A DNA stretch of 64,000 nt. Source: Verrucomicrobia bacterium LW23 (GTDB lineage Bacteria > Verrucomicrobiota > Verrucomicrobiia > Methylacidiphilales > UBA1321). Each line of letters starts with the position of its first letter. The stretch's first letter is position 1. The stretch is from positions 62,001-126,000 of the forward strand of contig QAZA01000023.1 in the NCBI GenBank assembly GCA_003054695.1, written 5' to 3'. A program made the position numbers and the translations under genes. Below the pieces are notes generated by a model. It saw nothing but the letters and a program-made list of their open reading frames with translations, had not been told where the DNA came from and ran no database searches. This document shows, one piece after another, positions 1 to 9,422 of the stretch.

Positions 1-2984
1 TCCGTTTCCCGATGGCGAATGCGCACGCTCAGGCCGGGCATGATGCGGCCGACGGAGCCGACCTGCCGGTTTTGCACACCTTCGGGCCGGGTGGCGCAGG
101 GCGGATCGTCCAGCAGGTTGACGCCGACGACCGGGGTGGCTTCGGTCATGCCATAGCCTTCGCACACAGGCAGCTTTACGGCTTTCTCAAACTCCGCGGA
201 TACCTCCAGCGGAAGCTTTTCTGCGCCCGTTACCACCAGCTTGAGGGAGGCGAGCTGCTCGGGCCTGGCCTTGCGGATATAGTGGCGCAGGAAGGTGGGT
301 GTGGTGATGAGCAGGTGAATCTTGTGCTCGGCAATAATCTCGATGAGCTTTTGCGTCTCGCGAGGGCTAACGTAGGTGACGACTTTGGGACCGCCGAGCA
401 TGGGCCACCACAGCGTCACCGTTATGCCGTAGCTGTGAAAGATCGGCAGGCAGCCCAGCACAGCGCCCACGTGCACATCGGCCAGCATGCTTTGAATTTG
501 CACCGCGTTGGCCAGGATGTTGCGGTGCGACAGGGTTACGCCTTTGGGCTCGCCACTGCTGCCGCTGGTAAAGAGAAGCGTCGCCTCCTCCCTCCCGCCC
601 CACTTCGGCACGCCGGCCATGGCGCGCAGCACGCCGCAGGGCAGCAGCAGGCCGGCAAAAAACCACTTCTTCAGCGCCATGCCGGGCAGCCCCTTGAGCA
701 CGGTGGTGATATCGATGCGTCTCTCCGGCCAGGGAAAGTCGGGCAGCTTCTCCCAAAGGCCGGGGGCGGAGAGCACCGTGGTAACGCCGGAGCGGCGCAG
801 GCAGGAGACGTTGCCGTCGCGATCGAGCGTAAAGTTGAGGTTAACGCTGGTTTTGTTGGCCAGCACACAGGCCAGGTTGGCGATAGTAGCGCCGAGGCCG
901 GGCGGCAGAATAATGCCGACGCGTCGCTCCGGGATGTTCGCCTTCATCCAGTCCGCCAAAGCCAGGCTGACGGCCAGCAGGCGCCCTCCGGTGAGTGATT
1001 TATTGCCATTAAACGCGTCCACCACCACCGGCGTAAAAAACTTGCTGCGCAGGCCGCGAATCAGCCGCGCGCCCAGGTGCGAGTTCAGCTCCGGCCGGGC
1101 CGAGAAAGCTTCCTCACCCAGGTCGTACAGGGCGGAGCGCACATCGGCCAGCGGCGTACCGGCGGCCAGCGGCTTGCCATAGTACACGTTGACGGTGCAC
1201 GGCCACACGCGGGAGAGGAACCGGCGCAGCGGCGTGTACGTGGCGCGCCACGCTTCGTTCCAGGTATTCTCCAGCCATACGGGCAGCAGCGGTGCGCCGG
1301 ATTTGCGGGCGAGCAGGCCCTGCAGGCCGTTGAGCTCCTGCAGGGAGGAGGCGCGTGTCAGCGCGTGCTCGGGGAAAATGCACACCACCTCGCCCTCCGC
1401 CAGGGCCTCCAGCGCGGCTTCCACGGCGCTTTTCGCCTTGCCGGGCACGATGGGGATGCAACGCAGCACCTTAAGCATGCGGCTGAGAAATCCCCCCTGC
1501 ACGGCCGGGTTAAAGATCACAAAGCGGATGTTGCGCGGGCAGGCCAGCTGCAGAAGAATCGCATCGCCCACCGTAAGGTGGTTGCACAGCAGTAATACGC
1601 CGCCTTTTTCCGGCAGCTCGCCGACACGCACAGGGCGGATGCGGTAGTAGAGGCGCGCCACCAGGCTTACCGCAAAGCGGATGAGATTCTCCGGCAGGAG
1701 CCAGATGACATAGAGGGCGATGCACGCGGTGGGAATCGCATACCCGGCGTACTGCAGCGGCGCGGGGATGTGGATGGCGCTGAGCGCTCCCTGCACAAAG
1801 ATGGCGACGATGCAGGTGAGATTAAGCACCAGCCCGCTGGCGCTCATTACGCGGCCGCGCTCCCTGGGGCGCGTGTTTTCCTGCAGGTAGGCGTTCAGCG
1901 GCACGGCAAACATGGCGCCGGCAAAGCCCAGGCCAAACAGGGGCACGTAAAAGAGGAGTGTTGTGGGAGGCGTCAGGCCCATAGCCACCAGGCCGCCAAT
2001 CAGGCCAATGGCACCCACGGGGATAAACCCGAGCTCAATGTGCCGCCCGGAGAGGATGCCCACCAGTACGCTGCCGCAGATAACGCCCAGGCCCAGCGTC
2101 ACCTGGTAGATGCCGAAGAGCATGCTCATGCCCTCGTGCCCCGCCACATGCTCGGCCGTCTCCAGCAGCGTAAGGGACAGCGCCGCCGCAACGCCGTAAA
2201 AGTAGCTGTAGCCCAGGATGCAAAGCCGCACCTTGCGCTGCGGCCACACGTCGCGCAACTGCCCAAAGTGCTCCCACAGCAGGGAGAGGCGGAACGGCCC
2301 GGCGGCCTCGCTGTGCGAAGGAGTGCGCGGCACAAACGCCATGCACAAAACGCCCAAAAAGGCGGTGACCAGCAGAAACCCGCCGCAGTACAGCGCAGCG
2401 CCCCAGGAGGGCTCCGTAAGCCCGGGCGAATGGCTGGCCAGCCCGCCCGCCACCAGACTGACGCCCACGCCACCGAAGGCCGCGTCCACGGGCGGCATTG
2501 CCTCGTGCAACAGCCACGCGTAGCCCAGGCCGGCGGCCAGACCGCCCAGCAGCATGCTGGCCATGGCGGTGGCTTCGATCGTGCCGGAGGCCGCGCTGAC
2601 GCTCTCGCTGTCCACCAGCTCCTTGACAATGCCCAGCTTGGCGGCCGCCATAATGGCCGTGTGTACGCCCAGCAAAAAGATGCACACCACCGTAAGCGGC
2701 AGCATATGGCACCACAGCGCGTAGCACATCAGCGCCGTTACCGCCGCCTGAAACCACTGACTGTAATAGAGCACGTCGCGCTTGGAGAACCGATCCGCCA
2801 GCCAGCCCACCGTGGGTGCCAGCAGCACAAACGGCAGGATCATCAGCATCGCGACAACATTCTTGAAGATGTCGCCTTCCAGCAGAATCTGGATGCCCAT
2901 CGTCGTCACTACCAGTTTGGCGGCATAGGCGTTGAATAACACCTGTGACTGTGCCAGGACGACAGCTAGAAAGGATCGATTCAT
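1..2984 (-). CDS. aas: Trifunctional lysophospholipid transporter / acyltransferase / acyl-ACP synthetase (partial, left edge)
   Basis: One uninterrupted reading frame of at least 994 residues, open at the window edge. Residues 1 to about 420 form a major-facilitator membrane domain (it starts MNRSFLAVVLAQ and has many hydrophobic segments), as in LplT. Residues about 440-620 form a PlsC-type acyltransferase with the HX4D motif (H469-L-T-V-G-D474). From about 640 there is an AMP-forming ligase with the P-loop-like motif TSGSSGEPKG at about 806. LplT-Aas proteins flip lysophosphatidylethanolamine inward, re-acylate it and activate fatty acids on ACP at the inner membrane. In E. coli this is two genes; single-chain fusions are known. 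I checked that all three motifs lie in the same frame. The last 100-150 residues of the ligase are missing because of the window edge. The ATG at 2984 is the first start of the frame that gives a normal MFS N-terminus. Confidence 0.9.
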   Translation of the reverse strand, partial: MNRSFLAVVLAQSQVLFNAYAAKLVVTTMGIQILLEGDIFKNVVAMLMILPFVLLAPTVGWLADRFSKRDVLYYSQWFQAAVTALMCYALWCHMLPLTVVCIFLLGVHTAIMAAAKLGIVKELVDSESVSAASGTIEATAMASMLLGGLAAGLGYAWLLHEAMPPVDAAFGGVGVSLVAGGLASHSPGLTEPSWGAALYCGGFLLVTAFLGVLCMAFVPRTPSHSEAAGPFRLSLLWEHFGQLRDVWPQRKVRLCILGYSYFYGVAAALSLTLLETAEHVAGHEGMSMLFGIYQVTLGLGVICGSVLVGILSGRHIELGFIPVGAIGLIGGLVAMGLTPPTTLLFYVPLFGLGFAGAMFAVPLNAYLQENTRPRERGRVMSASGLVLNLTCIVAIFVQGALSAIHIPAPLQYAGYAIPTACIALYVIWLLPENLIRFAVSLVARLYYRIRPVRVGELPEKGGVLLLCNHLTVGDAILLQLACPRNIRFVIFNPAVQGGFLSRMLKVLRCIPIVPGKAKSAVEAALEALAEGEVVCIFPEHALTRASSLQELNGLQGLLARKSGAPLLPVWLENTWNEAWRATYTPLRRFLSRVWPCTVNVYYGKPLAAGTPLADVRSALYDLGEEAFSARPELNSHLGARLIRGLRSKFFTPVVVDAFNGNKSLTGGRLLAVSLALADWMKANIPERRVGIILPPGLGATIANLACVLANKTSVNLNFTLDRDGNVSCLRRSGVTTVLSAPGLWEKLPDFPWPERRIDITTVLKGLPGMALKKWFFAGLLLPCGVLRAMAGVPKWGGREEATLLFTSGSSGEPKGVTLSHRNILANAVQIQSMLADVHVGAVLGCLPIFHSYGITVTLWWPMLGGPKVVTYVSPRETQKLIEIIAEHKIHLLITTPTFLRHYIRKARPEQLASLKLVVTGAEKLPLEVSAEFEKAVKLPVCEGYGMTEATPVVGVNLLDDPPCATRPEGVQNRQVGSVGRIMPGLSVRIRHRET

Positions 2985-3436
2985 GCGGATAGGTACGCGG
3001 GGCAGGGGCAGAGTAGACGGACGGCGAAAGAATCCAAGCACCGATTTTCCCATCAGCCTGGGCGGATGGGTGCGGGCGGGCGGGCAGGCGGGCTTGGGTC
3101 GGCCGCAAAGCGCGACATATGTGATCCGCGCCGGTGTGTGGCGCAGGCGGCAGACGGGCACAAGACCGCCCGCATATTGGAAGAGATTTCGTATTGCGCA
3201 AAATAAATTTGCACTGTTTTTTATCTTATTGTTAATGCAATCATTGCTGATTCAGGCAATAGCGCGGAGAATTCCGGGGGCGGACATCCCTTGTCGGCTG
3301 CGGTTTCTCCGCGGGGAAGGATGCTTCTGGAGCAAAAGCATTTCAGCCACTTGCAATATGCGCTGACGTGCTATCTTATAAGTTTGCGCCGGGTTGTCCC
3401 GTCGCGCCCGACGTTGTACGGAGGCACACTAAATAT
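2985..3436. other. Divergent intergenic region between aas and the hydrolase gene
   Basis: About 450 bp separating two divergent genes, with an AT-richer stretch at 3190-3250. A weak sigma70-like pair for the rightward gene is TTGCAA at 3351-3356 and TCTTAT at 3374-3379 (17-nt spacing). A short palindrome with the half-sites CGGACAT and TTGTCGG lies at 3281-3297. I see no gene here. Confidence 0.4.
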
Positions 3437-4297
3437 ATGATGCGGAGTGATTTGCGCGATTATTCGGACGAAATGGAACTGAGCCAGGCCGCGGAGGAGC
3501 TGGTAGACGCAGAGGCCCGGGCGGGGCTGGCCCCCGGCACCGGCGGGGCTGGGCGCGACGGCAAGGACACGAACAAGGGCGGGGGCGAAGGCCATAATCC
3601 GCGCCGCGACGAAGCCGTGGTGCTGATCCACGGACTGTGGATGACCGGCTTCGAGTTTGCCGCGCTGGCCGTGCGGCTGCGGCGCTCCGGGTACATCACC
3701 AAACGCTTTCCGTACTCCGACATGCGGCACGGCCTTGTCGATAACGCGGACAAGCTCAACGACTTCGCGCAAAGCATCCACGCGCGCCGCGTCCATTTTG
3801 TGGCGCACAGCCTCGGCGGCATTGTGATGCTGGAGCTCCTGCGACGCCACCAGCAGCGCCGCCACGGCCGCGCCGTCGCGATAGGAAGCCCCTTCCTCAG
3901 CACGTGGACGGCCTCGCGCGTCAGCAAATGGCCCGTCGTCGGCCCCATGCTGGGCCGCACGATGAAAGATCACCTGCGCCAGCAATCCGCCGACCCGGCC
4001 GTGATGAGCTGGAACGGCGGCGGCGAAGGCGCGGTGCGCGACTTCGGCGTTATTGCCGGCACTTACCCCATGGGCGCCGGCAAGATAGTAGGCATGCGCG
4101 GCCTTTGCGATGGCACCGTACTTGTGGAGGAGACCAAGCTGCCGGGCGCGACGGACCACATTGAGCTTAACAGCAGCCATTTTGGCCTGCTGGTGAGTCG
4201 AAATACGCACGCGCAGGTCGATTCGTTTCTTCAGCAAGGTAAATTTTGCCGGGCAGCATTACCCAGTGTGTCAGCTTCGGCGACGATTCGTGCATAG
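3437..4297 (+). CDS. Alpha/beta-hydrolase (lipase-like)
   Basis: About 286 residues. After a charged 55-residue N-terminus with a Gly/Lys/Asp-rich linker comes EAVVLIHGLWMTGFEF, the oxyanion-hole HG strand-loop of alpha/beta hydrolases. The nucleophile elbow AHSLGG follows about 60 residues later. A late His in NSSHFGLL is the likely catalytic histidine. The compact layout and the GSPF segment after the elbow resemble triacylglycerol-lipase/PGAP1-like hydrolases. No signal peptide is visible, so it is probably cytoplasmic. ATG 3437 was chosen because GGAGG at 3420-3424 lies 12 nt upstream; an upstream GTG in the same frame has no ribosome binding site. The substrate cannot be read from the sequence. 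It stands alone, divergent from aas. Confidence 0.75.
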   Translation: MMRSDLRDYSDEMELSQAAEELVDAEARAGLAPGTGGAGRDGKDTNKGGGEGHNPRRDEAVVLIHGLWMTGFEFAALAVRLRRSGYITKRFPYSDMRHGLVDNADKLNDFAQSIHARRVHFVAHSLGGIVMLELLRRHQQRRHGRAVAIGSPFLSTWTASRVSKWPVVGPMLGRTMKDHLRQQSADPAVMSWNGGGEGAVRDFGVIAGTYPMGAGKIVGMRGLCDGTVLVEETKLPGATDHIELNSSHFGLLVSRNTHAQVDSFLQQGKFCRAALPSVSASATIRA

Positions 4298-4735
4298 CAA
4301 TGTTATAGATAGCGACACTCTGAATCCGCGGCGCCCAATCGCGCAGCTTCGGCAACGCCGGCAGCGTAAGCGCTTTGCAAGCAATTGGTTAGAAATGGGC
4401 AGCAGTACATCGCCACCCCTAAAAGCTGCAAGGTCCGCATGTTTGCTCGTTCCTTGTATTAAGGAGTGCAATACTATTCACTGCGGAAAAGAATGCCGAT
4501 TCGCAAAATATCCCCGCGATTCCTCGGCTTGCCCGCAAGTCTGGCACGGTAAGCGCTGCATATAACGGCACGCAAACGCAGCCATTGCCATCACTCCCCC
4601 CACCCAACCCAACCCTTCACCCCCACGCACTGCCCCTCCGCTTTCTAATCGCCGACACCCCACATCCCCTGCCCGCGCTTTATGGCTTCCCCCCGGCGCT
4701 GAACTGACGTAAAGTATGGGTACAACCCACTCTTT
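4298..4735. other. Intergenic region, no gene recognised
   Basis: About 440 bp between two same-strand genes, presumably holding the 3' UTR of the hydrolase gene and the promoter of the PHP gene. Short frames here have no ribosome binding site or coding-like composition. I see no terminator hairpin and no repeat. Confidence 0.4.
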
Positions 4736-5512
4736 ATGAAGCTGTTCAGCGACTACCACATGCACCCGCAGGCGCACAAGCTGCAGCCTTACTCGCAGGA
4801 ACTTCTGCAACCCTGGGCGGACCGCGCCCGCCTTCGCGGCGTCAGCGACTTTGCGCTGACGGACCACGATCGCTACCACGAGGCGGTCTGTTTCGACGAA
4901 ATCGAACGCTTTCGCGAGCGCAACCCGGACCTGAAGATCCGCTCCGGCATTGAGCTGGACAACGACCCCAAGAGCAGCGCCGCCGGCCGCGCCTGGGTGG
5001 CCCGCCACTGGGATCGCCTGGACTTTGTGCTGGGCAGCGTGCACTACATCGGGGACTGGATGTTTGACAGCGCCGCGCAGGTGGACGGCTACAAAACACG
5101 CAATATCGACGAGGTCTACGAGCAATACACGGCTGAGCTGGACCGCATGATTGTGCTGGGCCACATCGACAGCCTTTCGCATCTGGACCTTATTAAGATA
5201 TTCAAATATTTTCCGACATCTCCCCTTGTGGACGTTTTCACCCCCATCCTGGAAAAGATTGCCCATGCCGGCCTGGCCATGGAGATCAGCACCGCCGGCT
5301 GGCGCAAGCCCGTCGGTATCCAGTACCCGGATGAAGCGATCGTCCGCAAAGCCCTGGAGCTTGGCATCCCCATCACCATCGCCTCCGACGCCCACGCCCC
5401 CGCGGAACTCAGCAAGGACTACGAAAAGCTTGCCGACTTTCTGCAGCTGACAGGCGTGAAGGAAGTGGCGGTGTTTGAGAAACATAAAGCCACGCTCGTC
5501 TCTATCATGTAA
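4736..5512 (+). CDS. PHP-domain phosphoesterase, histidinol-phosphatase-like
   Basis: 258 residues, the usual length for the HisK-type (PHP-class) histidinol-phosphatases. The metal-binding PHP motifs are in order: DYHMHP (H8, H10), LTDHD (D43, H44), GIELD (E73), SVHY near residue 102, GHID near 142 and SDAHAP near 215. Enzymes of this family hydrolyse L-histidinol phosphate in histidine synthesis, but PHP proteins also act on other phosphates and no his genes lie nearby, so the substrate is an inference. It is cytoplasmic. The next gene follows after 34 bp, which suggests co-transcription with the cNMP-binding protein. Confidence 0.8.
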   Translation: MKLFSDYHMHPQAHKLQPYSQELLQPWADRARLRGVSDFALTDHDRYHEAVCFDEIERFRERNPDLKIRSGIELDNDPKSSAAGRAWVARHWDRLDFVLGSVHYIGDWMFDSAAQVDGYKTRNIDEVYEQYTAELDRMIVLGHIDSLSHLDLIKIFKYFPTSPLVDVFTPILEKIAHAGLAMEISTAGWRKPVGIQYPDEAIVRKALELGIPITIASDAHAPAELSKDYEKLADFLQLTGVKEVAVFEKHKATLVSIM

Positions 5513-5546
5513 CGCCGCCTTCCCCTCCCCACTTCGCCCGCTACCC

Positions 5547-6611
5547 ATGAGCAGCTCCCCCACACAACCCCGAAGCGAATTCTTCGGCCACTTCTTCAAC
5601 CGGCTGGAATCGCTCAAGCAGCGTGAAATCATGCGGTTATGGAAGCCGGTGAAATTCCACGCGCGGCAGTTTGTGTACCACCAGGGCGAGGAGGCCGACG
5701 CCATGTACGTGGTGGACCGCGGCGTGGTGGAGGTGGTGACGCGCAGCCCCGACGGCAAACAGTCGCGCAGCCTCTCCTACCTCACCCGCGGCGACGTGTT
5801 TGGCGAGATTGGCGTGCTGACCAGTAACAAACGCGTGGCTGGCATTGTGACGTGCGAGGAGGTGGAACTCCTCAAAATCTCCAAACAGGATTTTTACTGG
5901 CTGATGCAGCGCATCCCCCAGCTTGGCGCCTTTATGGCCGGCTACCTGGCGGAGCGCCTGTACGAGACGACCGACACCGTCACCTTCAACAGCTACAGCG
6001 TGGACTTTGGCGGCAGCCTGCTCAAGTTCGACATGCTGCTCATTTTCCAGACGATTATCGGCAGCGGCCAGACGGGCGAGCTGCGCCTCATCAACCCTCA
6101 TAACGACCTCATCGGCAGCTTCTTCTTTACCGGCGGCCGCGTGGCCAACGGCCGCTTTGCCCACCTGCAGGGCGTGGAGGCCGTGTGGCAGATTTTCCTG
6201 GAACCCGCGTTTGAAGGCACCTTCGCCTTCCAGATTCGCGACAAGCCAACCCTGCCGTTTGACGACGCCTACCGCATCCAGATGGACGGCATGGGCCTCC
6301 TCATGGAAGCCGCCGGCATGCGCGACCGCTTTATGGAGCTGCCCGGCAAACTCCAGCGCATGGATGGCCGCCTGGCCCGCCTCGTCCTGGACTTGGAATG
6401 GGACGACCCCTCCACGCAACATCTGGTGGACCGCGTGTGGAAGATCGTCGAGCGCCGCCCCCAGGTCCTCAACAGCGTCTGGCGCCGCCTCGACATCTGC
6501 TCGCTCACCCTCATCCAGATCGTCCAGGCCATGATCGCCAACGGCCTGGCGGAGCTGGCCTACGAGGAAGCCCCGCAAGTGGCCGGCGGCCCCCATCACG
6601 CCATGCGCTAA
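5547..6611 (+). CDS. Cyclic-nucleotide-binding / DUF4388-type regulatory protein
   Basis: 354 residues. Residues about 20-140 form a cNMP-binding beta-barrel: FHARQFVYHQGEEADAMYVV, then the phosphate-binding-cassette region GDVFGEIGVL. Unlike Crp/Fnr proteins it has no C-terminal helix-turn-helix DNA-binding domain. The middle part (SVDFGGSLLKFDMLLIFQ, TGELRLINPHN, GSFFFTGGRVANGRFAHLQGVEAVWQIF) matches the DUF4388/PATAN layout of signalling proteins. The C-terminus is helical. It may therefore couple a nucleotide second messenger to protein-protein contacts rather than to DNA. ATG 5547 lies between the end of the PHP gene (34 bp away) and the first conserved residue; upstream in-frame sequence overlaps the previous gene. 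Confidence 0.75.
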   Translation: MSSSPTQPRSEFFGHFFNRLESLKQREIMRLWKPVKFHARQFVYHQGEEADAMYVVDRGVVEVVTRSPDGKQSRSLSYLTRGDVFGEIGVLTSNKRVAGIVTCEEVELLKISKQDFYWLMQRIPQLGAFMAGYLAERLYETTDTVTFNSYSVDFGGSLLKFDMLLIFQTIIGSGQTGELRLINPHNDLIGSFFFTGGRVANGRFAHLQGVEAVWQIFLEPAFEGTFAFQIRDKPTLPFDDAYRIQMDGMGLLMEAAGMRDRFMELPGKLQRMDGRLARLVLDLEWDDPSTQHLVDRVWKIVERRPQVLNSVWRRLDICSLTLIQIVQAMIANGLAELAYEEAPQVAGGPHHAMR

Positions 6612-6632
6612 CGCACTGACGCACCGAACGTC

Positions 6633-6650
6633 AACGCCTTGCAGGGCGTT
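6633..6650. terminator. Small hairpin between convergent genes
   Basis: A perfect AACGCC/GGCGTT stem with a 6-nt loop sits between the ends of the cNMP-binding gene (+) and the unknown gene (-). It has no clear T-run, so termination is only a possibility. Confidence 0.35.
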
Positions 6651-7383
6651 ACGACGCTACAAAGACTTCCCCGCCAAAGCTGTGCGCCAGGGACAGCGTC
6701 AGGCCGCGCAGCAGCTCCGCATTGCCGCGATGGAGATGAAAGAGGAGATTGCCCACCTGCACCTTCTCTCCATCCCACGTCTCGTCGGGCACGTCGTCCG
6801 CCCCAAAGCACACGGAATAAGGCGGGCCTTTCTCCCCTTCGTCCTGGCCAAGCACGGAGAGCGACAGCACCATCTCGGGCAAGTCCATCTTCTCGCGGAT
6901 GGCGCTCAGTTCGGCCGTCAGGGATTTCTCCAGCTCCTCAAACCGCGCCACCAGCACCGCCGTTGCCGCCAGCTGTATGGTGGCATCGGGCAGGGCTCCC
7001 ACGCGCGGAAACAGCGTCGGATTCTTCTCCCCAACCAGCGCGCTCGGCTGCTCCGAAAAGTCCTCCGTGGCTGCGGAGGCGATGATGACACTGCTGCCAA
7101 AGCACCGCGCTACCGTCAAGTGCAGGCGGGAGCCCTGCAACAGCGCAAGATGCTCCGGCAGAACGCGTAGCGTAACATCCCCCACCATTGCATGCACCCG
7201 GCCGCTGTCCGTGGCAAGCTCCTCGCTCACATCGCGCAGCAGGTAAGGCGGCCCCTCGTGGCCGGGCACCTGCCGGCCCGGGTGCAGGAGCGGGATGCTG
7301 CCAAAATGGCTTACCAACTCGGCCCGGTTACGCAGGATCTCCAGCGCGGCGGACGAAGCAGGGATGACGGGGGTTGTGCTCAT
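6649..7383 (-). CDS. Hypothetical protein, not recognised
   Basis: 244 residues, no signal peptide or membrane segment, and mixed alpha/beta composition. It starts MSTTPVIPASSAALEILRN; the middle holds a probable helical segment (ARFEELEKSLTAELSAIREKMDL) that could form a short coiled coil, and the C-terminus has a repeated hydrophobic pattern (VGNLLFHLHRGNAELLRG). I recognise no family. ATG 7383 has GGAG 5 nt upstream and is preferred over the in-frame GTG at 7389. It converges with the cNMP-binding gene and lies just downstream of a structured repeat. The codon pattern is normal for the window, so I believe it is a real gene. Confidence 0.6.
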   Translation of the reverse strand: MSTTPVIPASSAALEILRNRAELVSHFGSIPLLHPGRQVPGHEGPPYLLRDVSEELATDSGRVHAMVGDVTLRVLPEHLALLQGSRLHLTVARCFGSSVIIASAATEDFSEQPSALVGEKNPTLFPRVGALPDATIQLAATAVLVARFEELEKSLTAELSAIREKMDLPEMVLSLSVLGQDEGEKGPPYSVCFGADDVPDETWDGEKVQVGNLLFHLHRGNAELLRGLTLSLAHSFGGEVFVAS

Positions 7384-7409
7384 ATTCACTCCAGCGAGAG
7401 GGAGGCATT

Positions 7410-7558
7410 AGACCAATTCGCGCAGTTATTTGGCCTTTTGGCGGCGCCGATTTTGGGATGCGGGCAAGGCGGGCTTGAGGGAGTGCATTTGAAAAATGCA
7501 TGACCGAAAGACCAACGCAGCTTGCGCCCAAAAGCGGCCCGCCAAAAGGCCAAATAAC
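7410..7558. repeat. Structured repeat family A, copy 1 (variable arms, conserved 94-nt core)
   Basis: A perfect 20-bp inverted repeat (GTTATTTGGCCTTTTGGCGG at 7425-7444, complement at 7539-7558) encloses a 94-nt core. The same core, also exactly 94 nt, occurs in inverted orientation at 46855-46948 with different arms. Both copies begin AGACCAATT and have TTGG(C/T)GG at the inner end of the arm. The core contains the block GAGGGAGTGCATTTGAAAAA identically in both copies. It lies between the 3' end of one minus-strand gene and the 5' end of the next. Confidence 0.8.
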
Positions 7559-7572
7559 CGGATGCCGGAAAG

Positions 7573-7615
7573 AAAACAAGCCCTTCGGCCGGAAATCGAC
7601 CCAGGGGCTTGTTTT
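7573..7615 (-). terminator. Rho-independent-type terminator of the 433-residue unknown gene
   Basis: Read on the minus strand, AAAACAAGCCC pairs with GGGCTTGTTTT across a loop of about 21 nt and is followed by CTTTCC. It lies 25 bp past the stop codon at 7640, directly beside repeat A. Confidence 0.65.
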
Positions 7616-7639
7616 GAGGAGAGCAGACGCTGCCAGGGC

Positions 7640-8941
7640 TTACTTCCCCTGGCTCTGGATCTCCCTAACCGACTCCATCAGCGTTTCCGTCTGCGATATC
7701 AGAGCATTGAGCAGCGGAAAGGAGTGAGACGTCGGCACGGTGTCCTTGAGGGAGCGCAGCTTCTCCAGGTGCCCCTCCAGCTGTTTGAGCGCTCTCCCCC
7801 CGTTTTCCCCCTGCAGGTCCTCGGGGCTTTCCGAGACGGTGGTGGCCAGCTGGGTCAGCGTGTAGTTCACGTCGCGGACGGTGGAGAACTGCTCTTTGGA
7901 GTAGTCGCCAATGCCCAGCTTTTGGGCCAGCTTGTTGCGAATGATCGTGCCGTCGCACACCATGGCTTCCTGGATGTCGCGGGTCGCCTCCAGCAGCTCG
8001 TCGCCGGGGATGTCGGCCAGGCGCCGGGGCAAAGAGCCGGATTCGCCAAAATCCTCAAACTGGTCCTTAAAGCCTTTGCCCGGCTGGGGATTGGGGTGCA
8101 GCACCTCTCGCTCGATGGTAAGCAGGTGGTTCAAAGCCATCAGCGGGTCCGTCTGCGCCAAATCCGGCTCCATGGTCAGGGACATCACGACCGTGTTGAT
8201 CGATCCGCTCACCATGTTATACGCGGCCTTACCCTCGGAAATCTCGCTTTTCATGCTGGGCGGCATGCCCATCACAATGCGCAGCGTTGAGTTTTTCGGA
8301 AGCGGATCGGGCAAGAGGCTCTCCAGGTTCGGCTGCATGGCCCGCACCAGCGCCCGCTCGCCCTTCTGCTGCGCAAGGGTCTTGAAGGCCTTGACAAAGT
8401 CCTGGTCGGAGGTGAACAGCTTGTTGCTGAACTGCGGGTCGCTGCGGATGGCATCGCGCAGCACATTTTCCATCTGCTTGTCGCTCAGCGCCGAGGGGTC
8501 GGGCGATGTTTCGAGCCCGTACGTGAGGCCTTTCCACACATCCTTCACCAGCTGCGGCATCACGCTGTCCAGGCGCTTCTCATTGAGCCCCTGGTTCTTC
8601 TCGGCCAACATCCTGGCCTTGTCGATGGTGACTTTAACGCGGTAGGCGGTAAGGGGGCGCCCCTTCTCCAGCTGACCCTGCAGATCGCGCGAAAAGACAT
8701 CGGCGATTTCCGAGCCAAACGCGTCCTTCAGCCGGTCACGAAAGTCGGCCGCCGTCTGCTTGTTCGATTGGATTTCGGCCTCGGAGCGCGTGAGGAATTG
8801 AAAGGCCCTCCTGAAAATGTTGGTGTAAGATTGCCTGCCACTCGTCTGGAGGCCGCTGCTGTCGCCCGAAAGGCGATCGTTAAAGTTGAAGTTGGACGAG
8901 TTAACGTCCCGATACGCTCCCAGCTTGGATAAGTCTGCCAT
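7640..8941 (-). CDS. Large hypothetical protein, helical, not recognised
   Basis: 433 residues, hydrophilic and mostly helical, with no signal peptide or membrane helix. The first 60 residues are rich in Ser, Asn and Gly (NSSNFNFNDRLSGDSSG), then come long amphipathic helices (FRRAFQFLTRSEAEIQSNKQTAADFRDRLKDAF and many later ones) ending in SQGK. Such a Ser/Asn-rich N-terminus followed by an all-helical body is seen in substrates or chaperones of specialised secretion systems, but I recognise no family and no secretion gene is nearby, so this is speculation. ATG 8941 gives MADLSKLG; further upstream the frame reads through AT-rich, non-coding-looking sequence. Base composition is a little less GC-rich than the neighbours. 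It ends at a good terminator hairpin. Confidence 0.6.
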   Translation of the reverse strand: MADLSKLGAYRDVNSSNFNFNDRLSGDSSGLQTSGRQSYTNIFRRAFQFLTRSEAEIQSNKQTAADFRDRLKDAFGSEIADVFSRDLQGQLEKGRPLTAYRVKVTIDKARMLAEKNQGLNEKRLDSVMPQLVKDVWKGLTYGLETSPDPSALSDKQMENVLRDAIRSDPQFSNKLFTSDQDFVKAFKTLAQQKGERALVRAMQPNLESLLPDPLPKNSTLRIVMGMPPSMKSEISEGKAAYNMVSGSINTVVMSLTMEPDLAQTDPLMALNHLLTIEREVLHPNPQPGKGFKDQFEDFGESGSLPRRLADIPGDELLEATRDIQEAMVCDGTIIRNKLAQKLGIGDYSKEQFSTVRDVNYTLTQLATTVSESPEDLQGENGGRALKQLEGHLEKLRSLKDTVPTSHSFPLLNALISQTETLMESVREIQSQGK

Positions 8942-9422
8942 GGTCGTTCTCGTAGTCGGTAATGGGGGGGTTACGTCATCGCCTAGCCCATAAATAATGA
9001 AGCATTTTTGAAAAAAAAGCGATATAAACCAGACGAACGGGCGCACCGCCACTTGCGATTGCCTTGCCACTTTATTCGTTCTGTCCGAGCGTAATTGCCG
9101 GATACAGGCGGGCGAGTTTAGAGGTTGTCGACATTTCCACGTTCTGCTGTCCCCTCTTGGCGACCTTTCTGTCCCTGGCGTTAAAATTCCCCTCGCATAA
9201 AGAGCAAATAACTGTGCGAATTGGTCTTATCCGTGGTTAGCTTTCCGTTCAAAGGGGAGTTTTTAACCACGGAAAACACGGATTACGAAGAGGGGAAAAA
9301 GGGAATGTTCTCCACGACAATGGTAGAATGTCGACACTCTCTGGTGCATCGGCAAAGATCTATTTTGGGATTAGATGTATATGGACAGGGAGTTTCCGAG
9401 AACCTCGAAGCTGTTCTATAAC

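Noticed and set aside
12-998. Plus-strand frames across the left end
   Set aside because: Antisense to aas, whose three domain motifs are continuous on the minus strand.
7328-7579. Short frame MHFSNALPQARLARIPKS shared with the repeat copy at 46.9 kb
   Set aside because: It reads through the 94-nt repeat core; the third copy breaks the frame and no ribosome binding site is present, so it is a repeat, not a gene.
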